From the NCBI RefSeq assembly GCF_018219815.1, contig NZ_JADMKU010000001.1, positions 434,001 to 498,000 of the forward strand: a stretch of 64,000 nucleotides of DNA, written 5' to 3'. Made by a program: the position numbers and the translations under genes. This DNA comes from Thalassovita aquimarina. GTDB lineage: Bacteria; Pseudomonadota; Alphaproteobacteria; Rhodobacterales; Rhodobacteraceae. Below are positions 20,621-30,748 of the stretch, piece by piece. Every line of letters starts with the position of its first letter. The first letter of the stretch is position 1. The notes beneath the pieces are model-generated. The model did not search any database. It had not been told where the DNA came from and worked only from the letters and a program-made list of their open reading frames with translations.

Positions 20621-20869
20621 ATGAACCGCAGGATTACGCCCAATCTGAGAGCAGCCTTTCTCAAAGCGATCGTAATCCTCGTTCCGTCGTATCTGGTAGC
20701 TTTCATGACCGACAAGATGGTCTATGTTGTTCCAACCTTGGCGGCTGCCGGGATATTCGCGTCAACCGTTCAGACGAAAGACGTCAATCGGCTGCTCGAC
20801 GAAGGGGACGACGGGACTGATGGGCCCGAAGACGGGCCCGGGGCTCAAAATGGACTGGATGGAGCGTGA
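20621..20869 (+). CDS. small putative membrane protein downstream of eno
   Basis: An 82-residue ORF begins four bases after the eno stop and ends just before a strong terminator. It predicts two hydrophobic segments (FLKAIVILVPSYLVAFM and VYVVPTLAAAGIFAS) and an acidic tail rich in Asp and Gly. I do not recognise a family. No clear ribosome-binding site precedes it, so translation may depend on coupling to eno. Its base use is less GC-biased than eno. It could be a genuine small gene or a chance frame in the 3' region. Confidence 0.5.
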   Translation: MNRRITPNLRAAFLKAIVILVPSYLVAFMTDKMVYVVPTLAAAGIFASTVQTKDVNRLLDEGDDGTDGPEDGPGAQNGLDGA

Positions 20870-20890
20870 TTGGCGCTTGACGAAAAATAG

Positions 20891-20919
20891 AAAGGCGGCC
20901 CCGCGGGGCCGCCTTTTTT
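20891..20919 (+). terminator. Rho-independent terminator of the eno transcript
   Basis: A 12-bp inverted repeat (AAAGGCGGCCCC with GGGGCCGCCTTT) separated by two bases is followed by further T residues. Inner pairs would open to form the loop. It ends the eno unit. Confidence 0.9.
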
Positions 20920-21024
20920 AATCGGGCAAGGTTCACGGACCCGCACCACAAACGCTGCGATTGCGATATCGCGTGCCATCCTCTACTGCTGTAACACCCA
21001 TCAACCGCAGGCGGGCCGCACCAC

Positions 21025-21450
21025 ATGGACGCGCAAGAGATCATCGAGAAACTGCAGTTGCAGCCGCATCCCGAGGGCGGGCATTACCGGCAAACCTGGA
21101 TCGAGACCCGAACCGATGGAGCGCGCCCCGCTGGCACCTGCATCTATTTCCTGCTGAAGGCGGGCGAGCGGAGCCATTGGCACCGGGTCGATGCGACCGA
21201 GATCTGGCATTACTACGCCGGTGCGCCGCTGATCCTGTCGCTGGCCGAAACCGAGGCCGGGCCAGCCGGCGACCATGTGCTGGGTCCCGACCTCGCCACC
21301 GGGCAGGCGCCGCAGTTGATCGTGCCCGCACGGCATTGGCAGGCGGCCCGGACGACCGGCGATTTCACGCTCGTTGGATGCACCGTTTCACCGGGGTTTC
21401 TCTTCGAAGGGTTCGAACTGGCGGCGCCGGGATTCGACATTCCGCAATGA
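21025..21450 (+). CDS. cupin domain-containing protein (DUF985)
   Basis: A 141-residue single-domain cupin. The N-terminal LQLQPHPEGGHYRQTW, the metal-type strand SHWHRVDATEIWHYYAG and the C-terminal GCTVSPGFLFEGFEL are characteristic of the DUF985 (cupin_5) family. The function is unknown; sugar epimerase-like roles have been suggested for the fold, which I cannot confirm here. It converges on pgi. Confidence 0.88.
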   Translation: MDAQEIIEKLQLQPHPEGGHYRQTWIETRTDGARPAGTCIYFLLKAGERSHWHRVDATEIWHYYAGAPLILSLAETEAGPAGDHVLGPDLATGQAPQLIVPARHWQAARTTGDFTLVGCTVSPGFLFEGFELAAPGFDIPQ

Positions 21451-21468
21451 CGCCTGCGCAGGGGCCGC

Positions 21469-23070
21469 TCAATAGGACCGGATCACGTCGATCAGGGCAC
21501 GCGTCGATCCGTCACTGTCCGCGGCGGATTTTTCACCATCGAGCACCGGTTGCAGCGCCAGCGCCAGTTCCTTGCCCAATTCGACCCCCCATTGATCGAA
21601 GGAATTGATCCCGAGGATCACCCCTTCGACAAAGACCCGGTGTTCGTAAAGCGCCACGATCTGGCCCAGCACGTAAGGCGTCAGGCATTCGTAAATCAGC
21701 ATGGTCGAGGGCCGGTTGCCCGGAAACACCCGGTGGCGCGCCTGGCGTTCCAGTTCGGCTCCCTCGTAGCCTCTGTCTGCCATCCTCTGGCGCGCCTGTT
21801 CCAGGGTGCGGCCCTTCATCAGCGCCTTGGACTGGGCCAGGCAATTCGACACCAGGATCCGGTGCTGGTGATCCAGTCCGGGTTCATGCCCGCGCGCCCC
21901 GACCATGAATTCACAAGGCACGATGTCGGTGCCCTGATGGATCAACTGGTAAAAAGCGTGCTGCCCGTTGGTACCCGGTTCGCCCCAGACGATCGGGCCT
22001 GATTTGCAGGGCAAATCCGACCCGTCCATCGCCACGCGCTTGCCGTTGCTTTCCATTTCCAGCTGCTGCAGGTAGGCGGGCAACCGTTCCAGCCGCTGCT
22101 CATAGGGCAGCACCGCGCGGGTGGCGTATCCCATCCCCTGATGATGCCAGATTCCGACCAGCGCCAGCAGCACCGGCAGGTTGTCGGCCAGAGGCGCCTG
22201 GCGGAAATGGGCATCCATCGCCGCCCCGCCGGACAGGAATTCGTCAAACCGGTCTGGGCCGATGGCGATCATCAGGCTCAGCCCGATCGGCCCCCACATC
22301 GAATACCGCCCGCCGACCCAGTCTTCGAAGCCGAAAACGCGTTCCGACGCGATGCCAAATTCCGAGGTCTTGTCCTCTTCTGTCGACAGGGCGGCGAACT
22401 GGGCACCCGGATCGGCGACGGTTTTGGCCATCCAGTCACGGGCAGTGACGGCATTGACCATGGTTTCGTTCGTGGTGAAGGTCTTGGATGCCACGATGAA
22501 CAACGTGGTTTCGGCGTCCAGTCCGGCCAGGAGATCGGTGATATGCGCGCCGTCGACATTCGATACGAAATGCACCCGCGGCCCGTCATGATAGGGTCTG
22601 AGCGCCTTCACCCCCATCACCGGACCAAGGTCGGAGCCGCCGATGCCGATATTGACCACATCGGTGATCACCCCGCCCTGCCCGGTGAAACGCCCCTTGC
22701 GCACCGCGTCGGCGAAACCGGCCATCCGGTTGCGGGTGCCGATCACCTCCGCGATGACGTCCTGCCCGTCGACTTCGATCACGGTGCCTTCGGGCGCGCG
22801 CAAGGCGGTATGCAGGACCGCCCGGTCCTCGGTTTCGTTGATTCTGGCGCCGGCGAACATCGCGTCGCGGCGGGCTTCCACCCCGGCCCCGTCGGCCAGC
22901 GCCAGCAGCGCGGTCAGCGTCTCATCGTCGATATTGGTCTTGCTGAAATCGAAATACAGCCCATCGAAGGACCGCGCATATCGCGAAGCCCGCTCCGGGT
23001 CGTCGAACAGGGACAGGATCCGCCTGTCTTTCACGCGGTCGGCCAATGCCGAAAGCTTTGTCAAATCCAT
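21469..23070 (-). CDS. pgi: glucose-6-phosphate isomerase
   Basis: Interconverts glucose-6-phosphate and fructose-6-phosphate. The 533-residue protein shows both family signatures, DWVGGRYSMWGPIGL and the C-terminal GQIVALYEHRVFVEG, plus the GIGGSDLGP phosphate site and NGQHAFYQLIHQG. ATG 23070 overlaps the pgl stop (ATGA); a TTG four codons earlier is less likely. It is the last gene of a zwf-pgl-pgi operon. Confidence 0.97.
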   Translation of the reverse strand: MDLTKLSALADRVKDRRILSLFDDPERASRYARSFDGLYFDFSKTNIDDETLTALLALADGAGVEARRDAMFAGARINETEDRAVLHTALRAPEGTVIEVDGQDVIAEVIGTRNRMAGFADAVRKGRFTGQGGVITDVVNIGIGGSDLGPVMGVKALRPYHDGPRVHFVSNVDGAHITDLLAGLDAETTLFIVASKTFTTNETMVNAVTARDWMAKTVADPGAQFAALSTEEDKTSEFGIASERVFGFEDWVGGRYSMWGPIGLSLMIAIGPDRFDEFLSGGAAMDAHFRQAPLADNLPVLLALVGIWHHQGMGYATRAVLPYEQRLERLPAYLQQLEMESNGKRVAMDGSDLPCKSGPIVWGEPGTNGQHAFYQLIHQGTDIVPCEFMVGARGHEPGLDHQHRILVSNCLAQSKALMKGRTLEQARQRMADRGYEGAELERQARHRVFPGNRPSTMLIYECLTPYVLGQIVALYEHRVFVEGVILGINSFDQWGVELGKELALALQPVLDGEKSAADSDGSTRALIDVIRSY

Positions 23071-23737
23071 CAACTTGCCCAATGTACGGTCGCATTCCCC
23101 AGAACAGCTTTCACAGGGGCCTCCTCGGGCGGCAAATCGGCCGCGCGCAGGACCGCCTCTTTCTTATCTTCGCCTGTAATAACAATATGAAGGTTGATCG
23201 CCTCTTTCAAAACCCGCGCGCTCAGCGTGATGCGCTGCTCGTCCAGCCCTTCGGCCCGCATAGGTAACAGAAGCGGCGCATGGGAATCCAGCGCCAACCG
23301 AAGATTGTCACCGCGCGGAAACAGCGACGCGGTATGCATGTCGCCGCCCATGCCCAGGAGCGCGACGGAAATCGGCAGACAGGGGCGCAGTTCCTTCTCG
23401 AGCGTAGAGATCGCTTCTTCGGGGCTGCCTTTGGGCATGTAAAGCGGCACCAACCGCGCCGCCGCGGCGCGATCCTTCAGCAGGCGTTCCCGCAGCAACC
23501 GGGTGTTGGACCGCGGATGATCCTCGGGCAGCCAACGTTCATCGCTGAGCAGGACATCGACGCGATCCCAATCCAGTTCGACATCGCAAAGCACGTCGAA
23601 AACAGGGCCCGGCGTGGTGCCGCCGGGCACCACCAGCGTCGCCCGCTCTTCGTGCATCAGGATCCCGTTCAGTTCCCCTGCCAGCCGGTTGGCCAGATCG
23701 ATGGCCATCATGTCGCGGTCGGCGTATTCGATGAGGG

Positions 23738-23741
<4 letters not shown>
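23070..23741 (-). CDS. pgl: 6-phosphogluconolactonase
   Basis: Hydrolyses 6-phosphogluconolactone to 6-phosphogluconate. The 223-residue DevB-type protein has VVPGGTTPGPVFDVL, the LLSDERWLPEDHPRSNTRLLRE signature (in parts) and LLGMGGDMHTASLFP. Here the last motif has Met where many relatives have Asp/Pro (usual GMGxDGHTASLFP), so GGDMHTASLFP is a mild variant. Start and stop both overlap the neighbours by four bases, so it is tightly coupled to zwf and pgi. Confidence 0.95.
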
Positions 23742-25192
<1,451 letters not shown>

Positions 25193-25478
25193 GGCTTTAT
25201 CCTCAATTCTGCCCCGGCCGACAGTCGTTGCCGGACGCGCCGTTACCGTCCTTTTAACGCAGAAATCCGCGTAAACCAGACAAATGACGCGACCGGCGGA
25301 GCCAATGGTCGGGGACGTCGCATCCGAGCCTAACACCCACTGCCCCATTCACAATGGTGTCAGCGACAAAACCTGCGCTTCCAACGCTTTGCCCGACGCG
25401 TTAGCGTCTTCTGAAGGCAAAACAAGCAGACGGAAAATGAAAGATTCGATCAGCAATCCCGCCAATGAGGGAAAATTC

Positions 25479-26390
25479 ATGGACCCGGCCGTGACGGCGG
25501 ATGGCAGCACCCGGGCGACGGTATCGCTGAACCGACCCGAAACGCTGTGGTTCAACACCGGAACGCTGTGCAACATTACCTGCGCCAATTGCTACATCGA
25601 AAGTTCCCCCATCAATGACGCCCTAGTTTACCTGACCGCGGCGGAAATGGTCCCCTATCTCGACCAGTTGGAAGAGCGGCAATGGAATATCCGCGAAATC
25701 GGGTTTACCGGCGGCGAGCCGTTCATGAACCCCGAGATGCTGGACATGGCGCGCGCCGCGCTGGAACGCGGCTACGAGATTCTGATCCTGACCAATGCGA
25801 TGTTGCCGATGATGCGGCCGAAAACGCGGGCGGGACTGGTGGCGCTGAACGCGGAGTTTCCCGGCAAGATGGTCTTGCGGGTCTCTCTTGATCATTGGGA
25901 CAGGACGCAACATGACGCCGAACGCGGCACGGGAAGCTTCGACAAGACCTTGAAGGGCATGGATTTCCTGCGCGACAACGCGATCGAGATGGCCATGGCG
26001 GGCCGGTCGCTCTGGCACGAAAGCGACGCCAGCGCGCGCGAGGGCTACCGTGCCCTGTTCGAGGCGCGCGGCTACCCGATCGACGCCGGCAACCCGGCAC
26101 AATGCGTGCTGTTCCCGGAAATGGACCTGGGCGCGGAAGTCCCGGAAATCACCACCGCCTGCTGGGACATCCTGGGCAAATCGCCCGACGCGGTAATGTG
26201 CGCCTCCTCGCGGATGGTGGTCAAGCGCAAGGGCGCCGAAGCGCCGGCGGTACTGGCCTGCACCCTGCTGGCCTATGACCCGCAATTCGAACTTGGCGAA
26301 ACATTGGAAGAGGCCGAACGCGACGTGGCGCTGAACCATCCCCATTGCGCCAAGTTCTGCGTGTTGGGCGGGGCGAGCTGTTCGGTCTGA
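25479..26390 (+). CDS. radical SAM protein of unknown substrate
   Basis: A 303-residue radical SAM enzyme. The cluster motif CNITCANC (C-x3-C-x2-C; residues 31, 35, 38) lies close to the N-terminus and the SAM-binding FTGGEPFMNPEM follows at about 76-87. The C-terminus carries more cysteines: CWDIL, MCASS, ACTLL, and finally HCAKFCVLGGASC, a C-x3-C-x6-C pattern suggestive of an auxiliary iron-sulfur cluster (SPASM/Twitch-like). I place the start at ATG 25479, preceded by GAGGG; upstream in-frame starts at 25437 and 25284 exist. The peptide or metabolite modified is not indicated by neighbours. Confidence 0.82.
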   Translation: MDPAVTADGSTRATVSLNRPETLWFNTGTLCNITCANCYIESSPINDALVYLTAAEMVPYLDQLEERQWNIREIGFTGGEPFMNPEMLDMARAALERGYEILILTNAMLPMMRPKTRAGLVALNAEFPGKMVLRVSLDHWDRTQHDAERGTGSFDKTLKGMDFLRDNAIEMAMAGRSLWHESDASAREGYRALFEARGYPIDAGNPAQCVLFPEMDLGAEVPEITTACWDILGKSPDAVMCASSRMVVKRKGAEAPAVLACTLLAYDPQFELGETLEEAERDVALNHPHCAKFCVLGGASCSV

Positions 26391-26411
26391 TGCGCGTATT
26401 GCGGGCGGGTC

Positions 26412-26467
26412 GAGGGGCGCTGCCCCTCTGCGCCAAAGGCGCATTCACCCCGGGATATTTTTTTAAA
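26412..26467 (+). repeat. double-hairpin intergenic repeat, copy 1
   Basis: Hairpin A is GAGGGGC-GCT-GCCCCTC, hairpin B is TGCGCC-AAA-GGCGCA, followed by CCCCGGGATATTTT. The same layout (GGGGC-GCT-GCCCC hairpin, variable second hairpin, then CCCCGGGrTATTT) recurs at 60117-60177. It lies between the convergent radical SAM and anmK genes and may act as a terminator or REP-like element. Confidence 0.75.
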
Positions 26468-26476
26468 AAAAGAAGA

Positions 26477-27571
26477 TCAGGCGCCGCTGATGGTGCCGCC
26501 GCCGACAAGCGCGCGGACCCCTGTGGTGGAGGGGCCGGACGTGGGCATACCGTTGGCGATCCGCACCGCGAGATAGGCGAAGGCCTGCGCTTCCAGCATG
26601 TCGCCGTCGAGCCCGACCGCCTCGACCGGATCGACCGGGCAGTCGAGCCCGGCGCGCAGCATGTCCATCATCACCGGATTGTGGCGGCCGCCACCGGTCA
26701 CCAGCAGCCGCGCCGGAGGTGACGGGCAATGAACCATCGCCTGCATCACCGCGGCCGCCGCCATGCCGGTCATCGTGGCCGCCGCATCTGCGTCGTCCAG
26801 TTCCCGCACCAGATCGAGCATGTCGGAAAACGCATCCCGGTCGAGCGATTTGGGCGGGATTTTCGGAAAATAGGGATCGTCGAGGAAAAGCTCCAACGCG
26901 CCGGCCACCACATCGCCCTGCGCCGCAAGCGCGCCGTTCCTGTCGAAAGGCTGATCGCGCCGCTGCATCATCAGGTCGTTGAGCGGCGCGTTCGCCGGCC
27001 CGGTATCGAAGGCCAAGAGCGCGCCGTCGTCTTCGGGCCTTTCCCTATTCGGATCGATCCAGGTGATATTGCCGACGCCGCCGAGATTGAGGAAGGCCAT
27101 CGGTTCCTTCGCACCGATCCACTTGGCGCAGGCGAAATGGAAAAACGGTGCCAGCGGCGCGCCTTCACCGCCCAGTTCGACGTCGGCGCTGCGGAAATCC
27201 CAGACCACCGGCAGGCCCAGCTTTTCGGCCAGATTCGCGCCGTCGCCGGCCTGATGGGTGCCGCGCCCGCGCGGATCATGCGCAAGGGTCTGACCGTGAA
27301 ACCCGATCAACTCGGCGCCGTCGAATTCGCTCAGCAGCTCGAGATGTGCCTGTTCGACCAGTGTCGTGGCCCCGGCGACGCCTGCGTCACCGGGCCATTT
27401 GCCAAGCGCCGCGCGCAGCTCCGCCTGTTCCTCGGCCCGGTAGGCGCGGTAGCCTGTTTTCCCGATCTCGAAGATGGTCTGACCGTCGGTTTTCAGCATC
27501 GCCGCATCGACACCGTCGAGCGACGTGCCCGACATCGTGCCCAAGGCCCATAGCGCTTGATGCTGCCGCAT
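26477..27571 (-). CDS. anmK: anhydro-N-acetylmuramic acid kinase
   Basis: Phosphorylates and opens 1,6-anhydro-MurNAc during cell-wall recycling, giving MurNAc-6-phosphate. The 364-residue protein starts with [16 protein letters not shown], the phosphate-binding motif, and has [36 protein letters not shown] and [12 protein letters not shown], all family landmarks. It is divergent from tyrS, as commonly seen in this group. Confidence 0.95.
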   Translation of the reverse strand: MRQHQALWALGTMSGTSLDGVDAAMLKTDGQTIFEIGKTGYRAYRAEEQAELRAALGKWPGDAGVAGATTLVEQAHLELLSEFDGAELIGFHGQTLAHDPRGRGTHQAGDGANLAEKLGLPVVWDFRSADVELGGEGAPLAPFFHFACAKWIGAKEPMAFLNLGGVGNITWIDPNRERPEDDGALLAFDTGPANAPLNDLMMQRRDQPFDRNGALAAQGDVVAGALELFLDDPYFPKIPPKSLDRDAFSDMLDLVRELDDADAAATMTGMAAAAVMQAMVHCPSPPARLLVTGGGRHNPVMMDMLRAGLDCPVDPVEAVGLDGDMLEAQAFAYLAVRIANGMPTSGPSTTGVRALVGGGTISGA

Positions 27572-27675
27572 ACCCGATATTCCTCACCGATCAGGGGGGC
27601 CTGCGTGAAAAGCGGTTTCCCCTCTTTGCATTGCACTTTATACCGAGCCTCGCAAAGCTGTAAGGGACAAATGAA

Positions 27676-28932
27676 ATGACCTACCATCCCAAATCGGAAT
27701 TCATGCAAGTCATGATGGAGCGCGGCTTCGTTGCCGATTGCACCGATTATCAGGGCCTCGACGAGGCGCTGTATCAAGGGGTGGTCCCGGCCTATATCGG
27801 CTTCGACGCCACGGCGAAATCGCTGCATGTGGGGTCGCTCATCCAGATCATGATGCTGCGCTGGTTGCAGAAGACCGGCCACAAGCCGATCACCCTGATG
27901 GGCGGCGGCACCACCAAGGTGGGCGATCCGTCGTTCCGCGCCGATGAACGGCCGCTGCTGACGCCGGACCAGATCGACGCCAATATCGACGGCATCAAGC
28001 AGGTCTTCGCCAAATATATCGATTACGACACCGAGGCGCCGAACAAGGCGCTCATGCAGAACAATGCCGAATGGCTGGACGGGTTGAACTACCTCGAATT
28101 CCTGCGCGATATCGGGCGGCATTTTTCCGTCAACCGGATGCTGTCGTTTGAAAGCGTGAAATCGCGGCTGGACCGGGAACAATCGCTTTCGTTCCTGGAA
28201 TTCAACTACATGATCCTGCAGGCCTATGATTTCCTGGAACTGAACCGCCGCTATGGTTGTTTGCTGCAGATGGGCGGATCGGACCAGTGGGGCAATATCG
28301 TCAACGGGATCGACCTGACCCGCCGGGTGATCGATCATGAGGTTTTCGGCCTGACGACGCCGCTGCTGACCACATCGGACGGCAAGAAGATGGGCAAGAC
28401 CGCCGACGGCGCGATCTGGCTGAATGCCGACATGCGTTCGCCTTATGAATTCTGGCAATTCTGGCGCAACACCACCGATGCCGATGTGGGCCGGTTCCTC
28501 AAGCTCTACACCGAACTGCCGGTGGAGGAATGCGAACGCCTGGGCGCACTGGAAGGATCGGAGATCAACGAGGCCAAGGTCATCCTCGCCAACGAGGTCA
28601 CCACGCTGTGCCACGGCGCCGAGGCCGCCAAAACGGCCGAGGCCACCGCCCGCGAAGTGTTCGAAAAGGGCGGCGTGGGCGACGACCTGCCGACGGTGGA
28701 GCTCAGCGCGGCCGATCTGGCCGACGGGGTGTCGATCGTGCAGTTGTTCGTGAAAACCGGATTGGCGAAATCGGGCAAGGACGCCAAGCGCCTGATCAAG
28801 GAAAACGGTGCGCGGCTGAACGACGAAGAACTGACCGATGCCGGTCTGCTGATCGATGCGGCGGCGCTGGCGGCCCCGATCAAGCTCAGCGCGGGCAAGA
28901 AGCGGCACGCGCTGGTCAAGCTGGCGGAGTGA
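27676..28932 (+). CDS. tyrS: tyrosine--tRNA ligase
   Basis: Class I aminoacyl-tRNA synthetase charging tRNA-Tyr. The 418-residue protein has the HIGH-type motif as SLHVGSLIQ (about residues 53-61), [17 protein letters not shown] for tyrosine/ATP binding, and the KMSKS loop as [15 protein letters not shown]-terminal S4-like domain is visible in [22 protein letters not shown]. Length matches the bacterial TyrS type. Confidence 0.97.
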   Translation: MTYHPKSEFMQVMMERGFVADCTDYQGLDEALYQGVVPAYIGFDATAKSLHVGSLIQIMMLRWLQKTGHKPITLMGGGTTKVGDPSFRADERPLLTPDQIDANIDGIKQVFAKYIDYDTEAPNKALMQNNAEWLDGLNYLEFLRDIGRHFSVNRMLSFESVKSRLDREQSLSFLEFNYMILQAYDFLELNRRYGCLLQMGGSDQWGNIVNGIDLTRRVIDHEVFGLTTPLLTTSDGKKMGKTADGAIWLNADMRSPYEFWQFWRNTTDADVGRFLKLYTELPVEECERLGALEGSEINEAKVILANEVTTLCHGAEAAKTAEATAREVFEKGGVGDDLPTVELSAADLADGVSIVQLFVKTGLAKSGKDAKRLIKENGARLNDEELTDAGLLIDAAALAAPIKLSAGKKRHALVKLAE

Positions 28933-28934
28933 CC

Positions 28935-29035
28935 GGTGGGGTGAAACCCCACCCTACAGAATAAGGAAACGCTCGGTCATCTGGCCGGGCGTTTTTACGT
29001 TTAGCGAAAGATGCAGGGTGGGTTTTCACCCCACC
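28935..29035. repeat. inverted pair of GGTGGGGT palindromes around the tyrS terminator
   Basis: Copy 1 (28935-28957) and copy 2 (29013-29035) are inverted relative to each other and match at 21 of 23 positions. Each copy is itself a near-palindrome: copy 1 folds as GGTGGGGT-GAA-ACCCCACC. They flank the terminator hairpin and fill the gap between the convergent tyrS and U32 genes. Confidence 0.75.
28968..28996 (+). terminator. Rho-independent terminator of tyrS
   Basis: A 9-bp stem (AACGCTCGG with CCGGGCGTT, one wobble pair) with an 8-base loop runs into a stretch of five T. It lies 36 bases after the tyrS stop. Confidence 0.85.
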
Positions 29036-29042
29036 ACGCCCC

Positions 29043-30689
29043 CTACTCCGCAGGCAGTTTCAGCGCCTTCGCCTCTTCCCGGCTCAGTTGTTCGCCCTGC
29101 TTGCGCTTGAGCAATTCTACGCGCGCCTTTTCATAGATCGGGTCCTGCCAGAACATCATGCAGCCGTTGCAGCCGCGCCCGCAGCACCCTTCGGTGCCGA
29201 CGCGGTTGGTCTTGTGCCGCCGTTCCTGCGCACCCTCGCCGATGGTATCGACCAGCGCGTCGCGCTGGCGGGCATAGGCTGCCGGGCGGTCCTTGCCGCT
29301 TGTTTCGATCCCCTGCACCGTCTTGTCGAGCTTGATCCGCGCCCATTGGTCCGGGGTCAGCGCCTTTTCCTTGCGCAGCACGGTGAAGGCGGGGAAATGC
29401 GCCTTCAGCCAATCGGTATCTTCGTGGTCGAACAGCGCGAAGGGCACGCGGATGACTGTCTTGGTCGATCCGTGAATAACCTCTTTCCGCTCGCCCGTCG
29501 CCGCCACTTCGAAATCGTACAGGCGCAGCAGAACCGTGTCCTTGGCCACAGGTGAGACGAAATCCAGAACCTCGCCCGCTTCCAGCTTGTTCTTCACCTC
29601 GACGAGGAAGGCATCCTCGGTCACCTCCGTCACGACGCCCGCATATTCCCATTGCGCGATGCTGGCCGTGTGTTCGTATCCATGCGCGTGATGGGTCAGA
29701 CGGCCTTCGTGAAACGCCAAGGTATATCCGCGGTTGGACACCGTTTCCAGTTCTTCCATGAAGGGCCGCGGATCCCAGTTTTCCGGGTCCTCGTAATACG
29801 CATCAATCGCCATCCGGTAGGCGCGCGCGACGATGGCGCAGTAATATTCCGACTTGCCGCGCCCTTCGACCTTCAGGCTGTCGACGCCGATCTTCAGGTA
29901 ATCGTCCAGCTTGGGCAGCAGGCACAGGTCGCGCGAATTCATGATGTAGGATCCGCGCCCGTCCTCCTCGATCGGCATCAATTCGCCCGGACGGCAGCCT
30001 TCTTCGAGCAAGAACTCAAACAGATCAGCGTTTTCCGGGGTGATGTTCAGGTCCTCGACCGTGCCGTCCTTCAGCCGCATCCGCACGCCGTAATTCCAGC
30101 GGCAGGAATTGGCGCAATTGCCCTGGTTCGCGCCCCGTTCGGCCATGAAGTTGGACAGCAGGCAGCGGCCCGAATAGGTCATGCACATGGCGCCGTGGAT
30201 GAAGGCCTCGAGCTTCACATCGGGGCATTTTTCGCGGATTTCGGCCAGTTCCGGATAGGACACTTCGCGCGCCAGCACCACCAGCGACGCGCCCTGATCC
30301 TGCCAGAACTTCACCGACAGCCAAGAACAGACATTGGCCTGGGTCGAGATGTGCAGCGGGATTTCCGGGGCCCGTTCGCGCACATATTGGAACACGCCCG
30401 GATCGGCGATGATCAACCCGTCGGGCGAAACTTTACGAATGGTTTCAATATATTCGTCGAGCTTCGGGATGTCCTTGTTATGCGAAAACAGGTTTAGCGT
30501 CAGATAGGCGCGCTTGCCATGATCATGGCAGAACTGGACCCCTTCGATCACTTCTTCGAGCGAGAATTCCGATTTCGTCCGCAGGCTCATGTCGGGCGTG
30601 CCAAGGTACACGGCATCGGCACCGTAGAGCACCGCCATCTTCAGCTTGCGCAGATTGCCCGCCGGCATCAACAATTCGGAACGTTGCAT
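29043..30689 (-). CDS. U32 family protein, TrhP/YegQ-like with cysteine-rich C-terminus
   Basis: A 548-residue member of the U32 group. The conserved core around residues 165-200, MCMTYSGRCLLSNFM then NQGNCANSCRWNYG, has the four-cysteine spacing (C169, C176, C192, C196) that binds an iron-sulfur cluster in TrhP, the prephenate-dependent tRNA uridine-34 hydroxylase. It is about 95 residues longer than E. coli TrhP and has a second cluster, CCGRGCNGC (C502, C503, C507, C510), near the end. I use ATG 30689, eight bases after an AAGGA; ATG 30698 is possible. A tRNA hydroxylase role is likely but not proven. Confidence 0.83.
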   Translation of the reverse strand: MQRSELLMPAGNLRKLKMAVLYGADAVYLGTPDMSLRTKSEFSLEEVIEGVQFCHDHGKRAYLTLNLFSHNKDIPKLDEYIETIRKVSPDGLIIADPGVFQYVRERAPEIPLHISTQANVCSWLSVKFWQDQGASLVVLAREVSYPELAEIREKCPDVKLEAFIHGAMCMTYSGRCLLSNFMAERGANQGNCANSCRWNYGVRMRLKDGTVEDLNITPENADLFEFLLEEGCRPGELMPIEEDGRGSYIMNSRDLCLLPKLDDYLKIGVDSLKVEGRGKSEYYCAIVARAYRMAIDAYYEDPENWDPRPFMEELETVSNRGYTLAFHEGRLTHHAHGYEHTASIAQWEYAGVVTEVTEDAFLVEVKNKLEAGEVLDFVSPVAKDTVLLRLYDFEVAATGERKEVIHGSTKTVIRVPFALFDHEDTDWLKAHFPAFTVLRKEKALTPDQWARIKLDKTVQGIETSGKDRPAAYARQRDALVDTIGEGAQERRHKTNRVGTEGCCGRGCNGCMMFWQDPIYEKARVELLKRKQGEQLSREEAKALKLPAE

Positions 30690-30748
30690 CGGACCCATCC
30701 TTTTCCAGACCGGGCCTTTTGCACGTTTTTCAGATTTTTGCAAAGGGG

